From the NCBI RefSeq assembly GCF_004117055.1, contig NZ_CP026363.1, positions 2,162,001-2,226,000 of the forward strand: a stretch of 64,000 nucleotides of DNA, written 5' to 3'. Within the stretch, counting starts at the first letter, position 1. Each line of letters begins with the position of its first letter. The notes beneath the pieces are model-generated. The model searched no databases, was not told the origin of the DNA, and saw only the letters and a program-made list of their open reading frames with translations. This DNA is from Brevibacillus agri. GTDB taxonomy: Bacteria; Bacillota; Bacilli; Brevibacillales; Brevibacillaceae. The position numbers were made by a program, and so were the translations under genes. Below, in pieces: positions 8,286-17,197 of this stretch.

Positions 8286-9318
8286 GGACTTTTATCCTGT
8301 GCTCAGCCCGGACCGTGCCCTGCGATCGCCCGAGGCGGCGACGCAGGGCGAGGTGCTCGACAAGAGCGCGTACCGTGATTTGTACGAGCTTGCGAGCGAG
8401 GCCGGGCTGCCCTATTTTGCCCGGTTGAACGGGCAGGGCGAAGTCGAGCTGTACCTGGTGTTTGAATCGGTGGACGCCTTCGTCGAGCAGACGCGCGATG
8501 CTGTCTCCGTCGAATTCAAGACGTACCAGGGAAAGCTGCTCGGCGTGATCTGGACTTTGTCCGATCCGCTGCAGCCGCTCGGCTTTCCGCTCACTTTTGA
8601 CATCCGGCAGGCGGAGCAGCGGGGCATGGCGCTGAAAATGCTGGAGCAGCCGCGCACCTTTTTGCACTATTTGGCTTACGAGGGAGGCGAGCTGACGCAC
8701 ATATACTCCGAGGCCATTTCGTTTTCCACAGCAGAGGTTGAGCGCACCCGGGAAATGATTCGCTCGCTGTTCGAGGGGAGAAGCGAAGCCATACCGCAGG
8801 AGGCGCAGGTGCGCGAGGAGGAGACGCTCAGCATCCCGGCGCTTTCCTTGCCCGACGCTGTGCTTGCAGAAGAAGGGCTGGCCTTTGTTTTCCGCTACAG
8901 GCGGATGGTTGAGGCACATGGGGCAGAAGGCGCGCAGCATCTGTTAATGAGTACGGTCCGCCAGGCGGTCTGGGTGATGCGCAGGCACGCGCGCAGCGAA
9001 GTGAGGGAATCGTCGTTTACGGTCTGGGTCGCAGAGCGCGGCGAGCTGCTGGAGCTGATTGTGACGCCCGGCCTGTCCGACCTGTTTGAAGTCGTCCATA
9101 TGTCCGAGGACGAGGCTAACCCGTTTTCCCGTTTCCTGCTGACTTTGCCGGAGTATGTGGAGACTAAAGAAGTTTCTCCTTTGCGCTTGGGAGCGTTTCC
9201 CTTTTTGCGCTATGAAAATGGCGCACTCTACCAATTGGAGCTGGACGAGCGTGTACAGGAGCACCTGCGAGCCCTGTTTGTGAAAGCGTTTCCGGGAATG
9301 CCCGTCCCGTACGAATGA
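8278..9318 (+). CDS. Uncharacterised protein coupled to surE
   Basis: A 346-residue soluble protein that I do not recognise. No signal peptide or membrane segment is seen. The sequence has strand-rich stretches (GEVELYLVFESVDAFVEQTRD, LLGVIWTLSDPLQPLGFPL) and a second half of similar character (FTVWVAERGELLELIVTPGL), suggesting two related alpha/beta halves. It starts inside the end of surE with an 8-base overlap, so it is expressed with surE. The composition matches the surrounding core genes. A link to nucleotide metabolism is possible from context only. Confidence 0.6.
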   Translation: MSEDFYPVLSPDRALRSPEAATQGEVLDKSAYRDLYELASEAGLPYFARLNGQGEVELYLVFESVDAFVEQTRDAVSVEFKTYQGKLLGVIWTLSDPLQPLGFPLTFDIRQAEQRGMALKMLEQPRTFLHYLAYEGGELTHIYSEAISFSTAEVERTREMIRSLFEGRSEAIPQEAQVREEETLSIPALSLPDAVLAEEGLAFVFRYRRMVEAHGAEGAQHLLMSTVRQAVWVMRRHARSEVRESSFTVWVAERGELLELIVTPGLSDLFEVVHMSEDEANPFSRFLLTLPEYVETKEVSPLRLGAFPFLRYENGALYQLELDERVQEHLRALFVKAFPGMPVPYE

Positions 9319-9466
9319 ATGTTGCAACATTGTGAAAAAGAATTTTCATAGGAATCTTTTGCCCTTCGAGGAAATATGGGTAAATAAGTCATTTTTCAAC
9401 AAAGGATACGACAAGGGGAGTTTCGAAGTAGTAAAGCAGATAATCCGTTGGGGAGAGGTGACGACG

Positions 9467-9949
9467 ATGTACGCTGTAGAGCCCGATTTGTTCCAGGCTG
9501 TTTCCGAATGCGCTCACCGTTTTCAAGGGGAGATCGAACTGTTGGCAAAGCGTCACGCACTTACGATTGAGGGAGGACTTCCGGCTCTTGAGCTGCAGGT
9601 TCAACCGCAATGCCAGGCTTTGCTGGAGTACAACTTGTGGGGAGAAGCGGGACTCGTCGCGATCCACGGCAAATTAAGCTTGCGGGATGGGATCAAAAAA
9701 GATTCGTTTTCCATCATGATGAAATTCTCGTTGTCTCACGATCCTGATCTGGACATCGAAGGCAAGAAGCAGCGCATTGAGGAAATTTTGTACGGAGAAG
9801 CGGACCTTTTCTGGAACATTCCTCCTGCGGGACATGTGGGACATGTCGAATTGACGCTTCGTTTTACGTATCAGCCTGGCTCCGGGCGACTCGGCGAATA
9901 TGTGCGCAGCGTTTTGGGCATCGTAACCGGAAAGATGATGGCTGCCTAA
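9467..9949 (+). CDS. Uncharacterised protein
   Basis: A 160-residue soluble protein of unknown family. The ATG at 9467 is chosen because GGGGAGAGGTG lies 6-16 bases upstream; the frame is open from a GTG at 9332 but that start has no ribosome site. Visible features are a helical N-terminus (AVEPDLFQAVSECAHRFQG) and a strand-rich remainder ending ELTLRFTYQPGSGRLGEYVRS. No catalytic motif is apparent. It lies between the surE-linked gene and thpR, on the same strand, with about 150 bp on one side and 100 bp on the other. Confidence 0.55.
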   Translation: MYAVEPDLFQAVSECAHRFQGEIELLAKRHALTIEGGLPALELQVQPQCQALLEYNLWGEAGLVAIHGKLSLRDGIKKDSFSIMMKFSLSHDPDLDIEGKKQRIEEILYGEADLFWNIPPAGHVGHVELTLRFTYQPGSGRLGEYVRSVLGIVTGKMMAA

Positions 9950-10048
9950 CGCGGCGTGGATGTAAAAAATGGCTCTCCGTCACAGGGGGGCTATTTTTCG
10001 TTCGCGGCAAGGCAGGCGTTTGGATAAAAAGGAGGCAGGAATCCGTCT

Positions 10049-10645
10049 ATGCGTTTGTTCGTGGCCCTGGACATTCCCGAAGAGGCTGTCCGCTATATTG
10101 CCGATGTACAAAAGCGGCTGAAATCGGAAGTACAGGCAGACAGATGGCAGCCGCTGCACAATCTTCATTTGACGCTGCATTTTCTCGGCGAAGTCGACGA
10201 AGCGCTCGTCCCGGCCATCTGTGAGGACATGGACATCGTCAGCGCGATTATCGAACCGTTTCAACTGCGCATCGGCGGCTTCGGGGCGTTTCCCCATGCC
10301 CAGCATCCCCGCGTCCTCTGGCTCGGCCTGCGCGGGCAAACGAATCCGCTCAAGCAGCTTCACCTGCTGCTCGGCAGACGGTTCGAGCTACATCAGGGGG
10401 TGTCGTATGATCGCAAGCGCTACCGTCCGCACATCACGCTCGCCCGCGGACCGCAAGCATCGCCGGAAGGGCTGCCGCTGCTCGACTGGAACGAGCGGTA
10501 CTTGGCAGCCGACGCGCCTCGCTGGAAGGTGCGGCATGTCCATCTGTACCGTTCGGAGCTTTTGCCGGAGGGAGCTGTGCATACGGTGATCCACACGAGC
10601 ACGTTTGATAAAGATCACAGCAAAAAACAAGCGGTACCTGAATAG
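10049..10645 (+). CDS. thpR: RNA 2',3'-cyclic phosphodiesterase (2H/LigT family)
   Basis: A 198-residue 2H-phosphoesterase. The two catalytic tetrapeptides are present: HLTL in NLHLTLHFLGEV near residue 43 and HITL in RPHITLARGP near residue 130. The N-terminus MRLFVALDIPEE is typical of bacterial ThpR. The enzyme opens 2',3'-cyclic phosphates on RNA to 2'-phosphomonoesters in the cytoplasm. AAAAAGGAGG precedes the ATG. The window also encodes a second 2H protein (the YjcG relative at 31905-32414), which has lost its first motif, so this is the intact copy. Confidence 0.9.
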   Translation: MRLFVALDIPEEAVRYIADVQKRLKSEVQADRWQPLHNLHLTLHFLGEVDEALVPAICEDMDIVSAIIEPFQLRIGGFGAFPHAQHPRVLWLGLRGQTNPLKQLHLLLGRRFELHQGVSYDRKRYRPHITLARGPQASPEGLPLLDWNERYLAADAPRWKVRHVHLYRSELLPEGAVHTVIHTSTFDKDHSKKQAVPE

Positions 10646-10693
10646 ACTAAGAAAAGGACCAGGGAAAGCTTTCCAGAAAGCGGTGGAAAACGG

Positions 10694-11362
10694 ATGGGTG
10701 AGTTCACGACCGGCATTCTTTATCCACGCAAATACGAACCGAAAGTGCTGATTGCCTTGTCCAAGTCTTCGCAACCGTACTTCCACAGAAGCATCAATGG
10801 CGACTGGAACGCATTTTTCCTGCAGGATGAGTGGATTGAAACTTCCTCGACGCTTGAGTTTTTGCTTCAACTGTCGAAGCAATTCGTGCCGCTGCTTTGG
10901 TTTCACGACGCAGAAGACAATGGCTGGGGGTTTCGTCTGTTCGATGCTGGTTTCGAAGTCTCTTCGGCGACGATCAGCTATTCACTGGATGTGGAGATGG
11001 CGGAGGCGGAGTTCGGCAGACTTTATCCGGAGATTGACCTGCAGGAAGGGATTACAGACAGCGAGGACGTTCGGCAAAAGTATGAAGACATACTGGACCG
11101 GGTTGTGCGTTCGGAGTTGTATCGGCGAGAGGTAGGCAAAGGAATTACGCGAATCAAGCCGCAATCGTTCAGTCGGATCGCGGGGCCAAAACAAGTGCAG
11201 CAGTTGCGCTCGCTGTTTGATTTGCAACTGCTGACAGATGTAGACGAAGAAACCGGCGCTTCGCTTTTGTACGATTCGGTGGATCTTTTCAAAGAGATTT
11301 TAGGGATCGAAGAAATGGTCTGGGTGAATTATGCGTATTTGGCAAGTGGGGGCAGGGAGTAG
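10694..11362 (+). CDS. Uncharacterised protein
   Basis: A 222-residue soluble protein that I do not recognise. Trp and aromatic residues are frequent in the N-terminal third (HRSINGDWNAFFLQDEW, LLWFHDAEDNGWGFRLFD). An acidic middle part is followed by a helical end (RSLFDLQLLTDVDEE). No signal, membrane helix or catalytic motif is evident. It lies 48 bp after thpR and is closed by a good terminator, so thpR and this gene probably form one transcript. Confidence 0.55.
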   Translation: MGEFTTGILYPRKYEPKVLIALSKSSQPYFHRSINGDWNAFFLQDEWIETSSTLEFLLQLSKQFVPLLWFHDAEDNGWGFRLFDAGFEVSSATISYSLDVEMAEAEFGRLYPEIDLQEGITDSEDVRQKYEDILDRVVRSELYRREVGKGITRIKPQSFSRIAGPKQVQQLRSLFDLQLLTDVDEETGASLLYDSVDLFKEILGIEEMVWVNYAYLASGGRE

Positions 11363-11371
11363 AAAACAGAA

Positions 11372-11399
11372 AGGGCGGGATGGCTCCCGCTCTTTTTTT
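11372..11399 (+). terminator. Intrinsic terminator after the 10694 gene
   Basis: A 9-bp stem AGGGCGGGA / TCCCGCTCT (one G-T pair) with loop TGGC, then seven T residues. Confidence 0.8.
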
Positions 11400-11464
11400 G
11401 TACAGATAAGAATTGTGCCGCCAAGTTTTCCAATCGGGAAGCAAGGGAGTCCGCGATCGGGGAA

Positions 11465-12343
11465 TCAGCCACGGACAAACATCCCTTGGACGATCGCAGC
11501 GTGCGACTGAAACCGGATCGGAATCGAGACGGCGGTGTACGGGTCGAGGGCGTTGGAGACTTGAAAATGCAGATGCGCTTCGCTGGAATTGCCCGAGTTC
11601 CCGCACCGCCCGAGCACATCCCCGGCTGCGACCCGGTCGCCTGGCCTCACCGTGATGGAATGCTGCTGAAGGTGGGCCAGCACGCTAAATTCGCCCTGTC
11701 CGTGGTCGATCTCGACGAAATTTCCGGCAGGTTGCTGCTCGTTCATCACCCCGACGGGCGAATTGTCCGGCACGTCAGCGACTACCTTGACCACTGTTCC
11801 GGCGCACGGAGCCACAATCGGCTGCCCGAAGGCGTAGTAGCTCTCGTTGACAGAAGGATCGCCGCTGCAGGAACGGCCGTCCTTGAGCAGCAAAAAATCG
11901 TAGGCGTAGCGCTGGTTGTCATACGCGTAATGGTAGTTGACCAGCTCGTTCATGCCGCCCCAAAAGGTGAACCATTCGCCCCGAAAAGGCAGGCGGTAAA
12001 GGTGGCGGCTGACGATGCGATCCGTTTCCGGATGGGGCGTCAGATGGGCGAGGCGAAGCCCGTGGATGGTTCCTTGCGAGTCGATCGCCGCGGACAAGCC
12101 TTTTTGTCCATCGCTTGTAGTCCAGACGAAACGGCTCATCCCCGCAAGCGGCACGACGGAGAGTGGCTGTTCCGCATATGGGGTGCCATCGCGCTGAAAG
12201 TCGGAGGCGAAGGAAACAAATTCCTCCAGACTGACCTCGTCCCGAAAGGCCGCGCTGCACATGCTGTACAGCGTTTTATACTGACCGCAGCAGAGAGCGA
12301 GCGGAATTGCTTTTGCCAGCGGGAAAAGCGGATGAGTATGCAC
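11465..12343 (-). CDS. M23-family peptidase-like protein
   Basis: About 292 residues. The N-terminal half resembles small NTF2-like/DUF3887 modules (YKTLYSMCSAAFRDEVSLEEFVSFASDF). The C-terminal half is a LytM/M23 domain: NQRYAYDFLLL with the conserved Asp, a glycine-rich GQPIVAPCAGTVVKVV strand pair, IDHGQGEFSVLAHLQ, and the ligand motif AHLHF. The position that is His in classical M23 enzymes reads Tyr in RYAYD, so zinc binding may be altered. No clear signal peptide is seen. GTG 12343 is favoured because GGAG lies 10 bases ahead; GTG 12352 is one base from it. Zinc endopeptidases of this class cut peptidoglycan cross-bridges. Activity here is unproven. Confidence 0.7.
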   Translation of the reverse strand: MHTHPLFPLAKAIPLALCCGQYKTLYSMCSAAFRDEVSLEEFVSFASDFQRDGTPYAEQPLSVVPLAGMSRFVWTTSDGQKGLSAAIDSQGTIHGLRLAHLTPHPETDRIVSRHLYRLPFRGEWFTFWGGMNELVNYHYAYDNQRYAYDFLLLKDGRSCSGDPSVNESYYAFGQPIVAPCAGTVVKVVADVPDNSPVGVMNEQQPAGNFVEIDHGQGEFSVLAHLQQHSITVRPGDRVAAGDVLGRCGNSGNSSEAHLHFQVSNALDPYTAVSIPIRFQSHAAIVQGMFVRG

Positions 12344-12448
12344 AGGATTCACGCTCCGTTAAAAAGAAAATGATTGCAACGAGTAGTACGCATCAAGCTG
12401 CCGCCAGGTTTCGCAAAGACCGCCGTCCAAAGCGGCAGGACGACCGTA

Positions 12449-12480
12449 CAAAAAAACCAGTACAGTTGTCATGTACTGGT
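12449..12480 (-). terminator. Terminator of the cheW-like gene
   Basis: Read on the minus strand, a perfect 9-bp stem ACCAGTACA / TGTACTGGT is followed by seven or eight T residues. Confidence 0.85.
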
Positions 12481-12497
12481 TTCGCTCAGGCTATCGC

Positions 12498-12977
12498 CTA
12501 CACTTTTTTCCATTGACCAAAAATTTCATCGACATCCAAAAGCATAATCAACTTATCGTCCAGGCGGGCAATTCCTTGCAAATACTTGCCCTCTACGCCA
12601 GCGACGATCGGTGGCGCCGGTTCGATCAGATGCTGTGGAATGTTCATCACTTCGGACACCGCGTCGACGATGATGCCGATATTCAGCCCTTCCAGTTGCA
12701 AATCGACAAAGCGGGTGTCATCCGTCTGGGCAATCGGCTCCAGGCCGAACATTTTGCGCAGGTTCACGATCGGCAAAATCCGCCCGCGCAGGTCGATGAC
12801 GCCTTCCACGTACACAGGCGACTTGGGGAAACGGGTGATGGGCAGTGGCTTGATGATTTCGCGCACCAAAGCAATGGAGAGCCCGTAATACTCGCTTCCC
12901 ATTTTAAACAAGATCGATTGGGCCGTTGCCGCTTCTGCCTCCCAATCTGTACCGTTGCTTCGTTTTGTCAGTTCCAT
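12498..12977 (-). CDS. cheW: CheW-like chemotaxis coupling protein
   Basis: A 159-residue single CheW domain covering nearly the whole protein (ILFKMGSEYYGLSIALVREII, then VEGVIDLRGRILPIVNLRKMFGL, then IGIIVDAVSEVMNI, ending DKLIMLLDVDEIF). CheW couples chemoreceptors to the kinase CheA on the inner face of the membrane. A GGAGGAATTG site lies upstream of the ATG. The gene stands alone, with its own terminator and no che genes beside it, so it may be an accessory coupling protein rather than the one in a flagellar operon. CheV is excluded by the absence of a receiver domain. Confidence 0.85.
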   Translation of the reverse strand: MELTKRSNGTDWEAEAATAQSILFKMGSEYYGLSIALVREIIKPLPITRFPKSPVYVEGVIDLRGRILPIVNLRKMFGLEPIAQTDDTRFVDLQLEGLNIGIIVDAVSEVMNIPQHLIEPAPPIVAGVEGKYLQGIARLDDKLIMLLDVDEIFGQWKKV

Positions 12978-13066
12978 TTATACAATTCCTCCCCGGACCG
13001 CTTTCCTATGTCTTTACCCACATTGTACCATGGACAAACCTCTGCGGCGGCATTTTTTCCGCCAGG

Positions 13067-13378
13067 TTAGGGCAGGAGCTGCAGCGAGGCGATCACGACA
13101 ATCGCCATGCTGACGCCAAAGCTGAGAAAGGCGTTTTTGCTGAGCAGCATGACGATGAGGCAGGCGATCCCGGCGACGAAGAATATCGGCTGGAAGACGA
13201 GCGACTGGTTTTGCACGAACAGCGCCGGGAAAATGAGCGCTGCGAAAATCCCTACCGGAATGTAGCTCAGCCCGCTTTTCAGCCGTGGCGACATCCAGTA
13301 GCTGGGCAGGCGCATGAAAGCGCGGCGGGAGAAGTACGTGGCGATACTCATGAGGACAAACAGCCAGAACAGATTCAT
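13067..13378 (-). CDS. azlD: AzlD family branched-chain amino acid export subunit
   Basis: A 103-residue membrane protein with about four hydrophobic segments, starting MNLFWLFVLMSIATYFSRRAFMRLP. The small AzlD partner works with the larger AzlC to export branched-chain amino acids or analogues. The start at 13378 overlaps the azlC stop as ATGA, which is the normal coupled arrangement. An upstream in-frame extension runs through azlC and is a shadow. Length matches the family. Confidence 0.88.
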   Translation of the reverse strand: MNLFWLFVLMSIATYFSRRAFMRLPSYWMSPRLKSGLSYIPVGIFAALIFPALFVQNQSLVFQPIFFVAGIACLIVMLLSKNAFLSFGVSMAIVVIASLQLLP

Positions 13379-14118
13379 GCAGTCTCGACCCCCTGTGCCG
13401 ATTCGGCTTGTGGCGATGAAGCGGCTTTTTCCTTGGCAGGCAAGGCGAATCCGATGCAAAAGGCGACCAGTCCCGCTACGAGTAGATGCAGCCCGTTTGG
13501 CAAAAGCAAGGCGACGCCGACGGCCAGCCCTCCGCACAAAAGAAACGTGAGGATGCGCGAAAGCGAGGTGAGCTGAAAATAGGACAAGGCGATGAACATC
13601 GCGATATAGCTGAACCCAAGGCCAAGCGCCCCCGGATCAGGAATCCACTCTCCGGCGAGGCTGCCTGCCCACGTGCCCAACACCCAGCAAGCGTGCAAAG
13701 TCAGGCTGACCCCGTACAAATAAGCCGCCTCGCTCTGATGATGGCGAAACCGATTCAGTGAGACGGCATATTGTTCATCGGTCATAAAAAAGGCCAGGAC
13801 GTTCACGTGGGCAAGCGGCAAGCCCTGGTAGTACGAAGATACCGACAGTCCCATCAAAAAATGGCGCGTGTTCAACAGGAACGTCGTGAGAAGGATCGCC
13901 CACATGCCTGTATGCTCCGCAATCATCCCGACCGCGCTGAACTGGGCCGCTCCCGTGTAGATGAACAGCGACATCGCCACGCTCTCCCAGACGGTCAAGC
14001 CAGCGGCAAGCGCCATCATCCCGAAAATGATGGCCGACAAAATGTAGCTGGCCGCAAGCGGCAGCGCGTCCCAGGCTCCCTGCCAAAACAAGCTGGCTGA
14101 ATGTTTGGACAGCTTCAT
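13375..14118 (-). CDS. azlC: AzlC family branched-chain amino acid exporter
   Basis: A 247-residue membrane protein. Family features: DALPLAASYILSAIIFGMMA in the first membrane segment, IYTGAAQFSAVGM, LLNTRHFLMGLS and FFMTDEQYAVS. The ATG directly abuts the stop of the upstream MocR gene, whose last codons contain its AAAGGAGGAAG ribosome site. azlD follows with a 4-base overlap. The operon mocR-azlC-azlD suggests that the PLP-dependent regulator controls amino-acid export. Confidence 0.9.
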   Translation of the reverse strand: MKLSKHSASLFWQGAWDALPLAASYILSAIIFGMMALAAGLTVWESVAMSLFIYTGAAQFSAVGMIAEHTGMWAILLTTFLLNTRHFLMGLSVSSYYQGLPLAHVNVLAFFMTDEQYAVSLNRFRHHQSEAAYLYGVSLTLHACWVLGTWAGSLAGEWIPDPGALGLGFSYIAMFIALSYFQLTSLSRILTFLLCGGLAVGVALLLPNGLHLLVAGLVAFCIGFALPAKEKAASSPQAESAQGVETA

Positions 14119-15543
14119 TTACGCTTCCTCCTTTTGACGCGTGAGAATTTCGCTGATGATCGACATTCCCCGCTCGATCTGGCTCGGCGGCTCGTGGGTG
14201 AAGCAGAGACGGATGTAGGGCTGCTCGGCATGGCGCAGCAAAAACATGTCCCCGCACGTGAACGACACGCCTTTTTGCCTGCACGTTTGCATCAGCTTGC
14301 GCGCTTCGACGCCTTCCGGAAGCGAGACCCAGAAGTAAAAGCCGCCCGCTGCTTTTTCATATTGCAGACCGAGTGCTGTCAGCGGCTGTAGATGGGCTTC
14401 CATCACTTCGGCCTGCTGCCGGTACAAGTTGCGTGAACGAGCGAGATGAGGCGTGAGCGCATCGGCTTTCAAGTAGTTGGCAAGAGCGATCTGTCCCAGC
14501 ATGTTGGTAGAGATGGACAGCTCCTTGAGCCTGCGTACAAGCTGGATAAAATGCTGATTGGCGGCGATCCAGCCGATGCGCAGCCCGGGGAACAATAGCT
14601 TGGACAGCGTGTTTAAATAAATGACGTGGCCGGCTTGGTCCAGTGCCTTGAGGGCTGGCGGCGGCGGTGTGTCCAGATGCAAGTGGCGGTAGGCGTCGTC
14701 CTCCACGACCGGGATGCCGTAGTGCTCGGACAGCGACAGAAGATGTTTGCGGCGCACCAGGGAAAGCGTGTAGCCAGTCGGGTTGTGAAACGTCGGGACT
14801 GTGTAGATGAAGCGCGGGCGGTAGCGGCCAAGAATGCCTTCCAAAATATCCGTCTTCATGCCCTCCTGATCGAGCGGAACGGGAATCACCTGGATGCCCA
14901 GCGACTGAAAAAGCTGCAACGAGCCGAAGTACGTTGGCATTTCCGTGACGATGCAGTCTCCGGGCCTGGCGAGCATGGACGTGATGAGGTACAGCCCTTC
15001 CTGCGAGCCGCTAGTCACGCAAACTTGCTCGGGCGAAGAAACTTGTTCGAAGCCCATCCAGCGGACGAGTTGCTCGCGCAGCAGGGGAAAGCCCTGGACC
15101 GATGTGAAAAAGTAGGAGTTGATCTGGTCGGCGGCGCTTTTGACATAAGCGGGAAAGCCGGAAGTGACGAGCGTATGCTTGCCTCCGTCGCCATGCGCGA
15201 AGTTGATCGTGTCCGGGTACGTATCCGTAATCGCCAGCAGTTCAGCCATATGAGGCGGCGCGGCGTGCAGATGCGTGTAGTTGTGCTGGCTGCTCCAGTG
15301 GATTCTGCTCAAGGCCGGGGCAGGCGGGAGAGCCTCGACGTAGCGGCCGCTGCCCATTTTTCCGGCGATGAAGCCTTCCACCTCCAGCTCGGCATACGCC
15401 CTGACGACGGTATTGCGGCTGACGCCGAGCCTGGCAGCGAGCTTTCGCTCCGGCGGCAAATGGGAGCCAATTGGCAGCTCGCCGCTCAAAATTTGGTACC
15501 TGAGCTGGTTGTAAACGCGGGTGTAAATCGGAGTTCTCCCCAT
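14119..15543 (-). CDS. MocR/PdxR-type regulator (GntR HTH fused to aminotransferase)
   Basis: A 474-residue MocR-family transcription factor. Residues ~5-75 form a GntR winged helix (IYTRVYNQLRYQILSGELPIGSHLPPERKLAARLGVSRNTVVRAY). The rest is a fold-type I aminotransferase domain with the PLP-binding Lys in YLNTLSKLLFPGLRIGW and the VEDDAYRHLHLD loop. The ATG at 15543 follows AAAGGAGCC; the longer frame to 15663 lacks a site. It leads the azlC-azlD operon and probably regulates it, as such regulators often act on the promoter they share. The ligand-bound PLP adduct is the usual effector. Confidence 0.9.
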   Translation of the reverse strand: MGRTPIYTRVYNQLRYQILSGELPIGSHLPPERKLAARLGVSRNTVVRAYAELEVEGFIAGKMGSGRYVEALPPAPALSRIHWSSQHNYTHLHAAPPHMAELLAITDTYPDTINFAHGDGGKHTLVTSGFPAYVKSAADQINSYFFTSVQGFPLLREQLVRWMGFEQVSSPEQVCVTSGSQEGLYLITSMLARPGDCIVTEMPTYFGSLQLFQSLGIQVIPVPLDQEGMKTDILEGILGRYRPRFIYTVPTFHNPTGYTLSLVRRKHLLSLSEHYGIPVVEDDAYRHLHLDTPPPPALKALDQAGHVIYLNTLSKLLFPGLRIGWIAANQHFIQLVRRLKELSISTNMLGQIALANYLKADALTPHLARSRNLYRQQAEVMEAHLQPLTALGLQYEKAAGGFYFWVSLPEGVEARKLMQTCRQKGVSFTCGDMFLLRHAEQPYIRLCFTHEPPSQIERGMSIISEILTRQKEEA

Positions 15544-15713
15544 AAAAACGGCTCCTTTGTTCCCTTTCTTTTGTCTCACTATACGCATAAAAAAATGAGA
15601 ATAAAAGAGCCAATTTTCTTCGGATAAAAAGCCATAATAGAAAACGAACAGACCAACAAGCACAGGCTCGTCAGTCTGTTCGTCTGTTTTTTGCGGGCAT
15701 GCTTTCGCAACTT

Positions 15714-16235
15714 TTACGGCTCGCGCAGGTCGTTGAGCGAGATGCCTTGCTCCAGGGCGAAATCGAAATCATCCACATCGTAAAATTGAACAGGTACGAT
15801 ATATTCCAAAATCCGATCCTGAAAATCGGGCTGGTCTGTGAGCAGCGGGACTTCAAAACGTACGGACGTCAGCAGAAGCTGCGTCTCGACGGGATCAAAA
15901 ATTTCTCCCCACATGGCGTTGTCCTCCACCTTGATGACCGTCAGCGTGACGCCGTTCGGAAAGGTGAACGGAACTTTGGACCAGGGGGCAATCAGTCCTT
16001 TTTCCAGTCGCTTGCGATTGAATGGATCGGCAAAAAACTGGCTCATTTCCTTCATGACCCGACGCACGTACTGATCGTCGCCGGAGTAGGGCATGATTGG
16101 TTCAGGACTCTGGATAAATTCGTCCAATTCATAGATTGTCGACGCGGGTATCAGGTATTCTACCGGTTGCGATGGGACCATCAACTCCCCGTAGATAGCC
16201 AACATGATCGCTTCAATAACGAATTGTTTCGACAT
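15714..16235 (-). CDS. Conserved Bacillales protein of unknown function
   Basis: A 173-residue acidic soluble protein. The N-terminus MSKQFVIEAIMLAIYGELMVPSQPVEYLIPASTIYEL and the NRKRLEKGLIAPWSKVPFTFPNGVTLTVI block recall a family widely found in Paenibacillaceae. I recall relatives sometimes being labelled ADP-heptose synthase, but I see no nucleotide-binding or sugar-kinase motif to support that. The ATG at 16235 follows GGAGGG; the upstream frame to 16352 is noncoding extension. It is convergent with no partner in an operon. Function is unknown. Confidence 0.65.
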   Translation of the reverse strand: MSKQFVIEAIMLAIYGELMVPSQPVEYLIPASTIYELDEFIQSPEPIMPYSGDDQYVRRVMKEMSQFFADPFNRKRLEKGLIAPWSKVPFTFPNGVTLTVIKVEDNAMWGEIFDPVETQLLLTSVRFEVPLLTDQPDFQDRILEYIVPVQFYDVDDFDFALEQGISLNDLREP

Positions 16236-16373
16236 TTCGACAACCCTCCTCGTTACCATCATACTGAAATCGCCCAGTGACAACAAGCCCGGACACGGCG
16301 GGAGAACCGGCTGTTTTTGCTTGTGACCGTAAAAATGACAGATTTTACGCAAAAGGAAACGGAGGGAAATTCA

Positions 16374-17039
16374 TTGTTCGAGCCTGGTTTTTACTCTTCG
16401 CTTTTGCTCATTATTACAATCAATATCGTCCTGAGCGGAGACAATGCCGTCGTCATCGCCATTGCCTGCCGCAAGCTGCCTGTCGCGCAGCAAAAAAAGG
16501 CGATCATCTGGGGGACGATGCTCGCCGTAATCGTCCGGGTCATCGCTACGATCCTCGCGGTGTACTTGCTGAAAATCCCGTACTTGTACCTGATCGGCGG
16601 GCTGATTTTGCTGTGGATCAGTTACAGGCTGCTGCGGGAGGAGGACGGGCAGGAGGACATTGACGCGAGCGAGGATATCGTGCAGGCGGTGAAAACGATC
16701 GTCGTGGCCGACGTCATGATGGGGCTGGACAACGTTCTCGCCATCGCAGGAGCGGCGCAAGGGAATATCATCCTCATCGTCATCGGGCTGCTGATTAGCG
16801 TGCCCTTGATGGTATTTGGCAGCCAGTTGATTTTGCGCGTCATGGAACGGTTCGCCTGGCTCGTCTATGTCGGGGCTGGAGTGCTTGCCCTCGCTGCAGC
16901 CAACATGATTTTCACAGAGGAAGCGGTCCGCGAATGGATCGCCCCGGTGCCATGGCTGGTGGTGCTGTTTAAGGTCGTGTTGGTGGGCGCAGTTTTGCTG
17001 CTCGGGTACTGGCAGCGTTCGCATGCAAAGGCGCGATGA
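16374..17039 (+). CDS. TerC family membrane protein (putative metal exporter)
   Basis: A 221-residue TerC-family integral membrane protein of about seven segments. Signature blocks are INIVLSGDNAVVIAIA in the first helix and VADVMMGLDNVLAIAGAA in the fourth; the conserved Asp-Asn pairs bind metal in this family. Some Bacillus TerC proteins export manganese or metallate secreted enzymes. TTG 16374 is chosen as start because GGAGGG ends 7 bases ahead; the longer frame from 16317 lacks a site. No manganese riboswitch is evident in the short upstream region. Confidence 0.85.
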   Translation: MFEPGFYSSLLLIITINIVLSGDNAVVIAIACRKLPVAQQKKAIIWGTMLAVIVRVIATILAVYLLKIPYLYLIGGLILLWISYRLLREEDGQEDIDASEDIVQAVKTIVVADVMMGLDNVLAIAGAAQGNIILIVIGLLISVPLMVFGSQLILRVMERFAWLVYVGAGVLALAAANMIFTEEAVREWIAPVPWLVVLFKVVLVGAVLLLGYWQRSHAKAR

Positions 17040-17123
17040 CAAGTCGCCTGGGCGGGAGCGGGAAAGCGTTTTGCCCGTTTCTGTCCAGTAAACAAAGAAG
17101 TTTCAGAATAAACTTTACATTCG

Positions 17124-17151
17124 TTGACAAACGCTCTTTTTATCTTATATG
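17124..17151 (+). promoter_or_regulatory. Candidate sigma-A promoter of trpB
   Basis: TTGACA, a 16-base spacer and TATATG lie about 50 bases upstream of the trpB start. The leader is too short for a T-box or TRAP-type attenuator, so trpB here appears not to have the usual tryptophan leader control. Confidence 0.5.
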
Positions 17152-17197
17152 ATTGAAAAAATTAGAAGAGTCCAGTAATAGCTGAGGAGAGATGAGC

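Noticed and set aside
14626-15627. 333-codon plus-strand frame over the MocR gene
   Set aside because: Antisense shadow of a clear GntR-aminotransferase gene; no family sequence.
16236-16373. Manganese (yybP-ykoY) riboswitch upstream of the TerC-like gene
   Set aside because: The upstream region is short and I see no paired conserved loops of that riboswitch.
17040-17197. T-box or tryptophan attenuator ahead of trpB
   Set aside because: The leader after the candidate promoter is only about 47 bases,and no T-box sequence or terminator is present.
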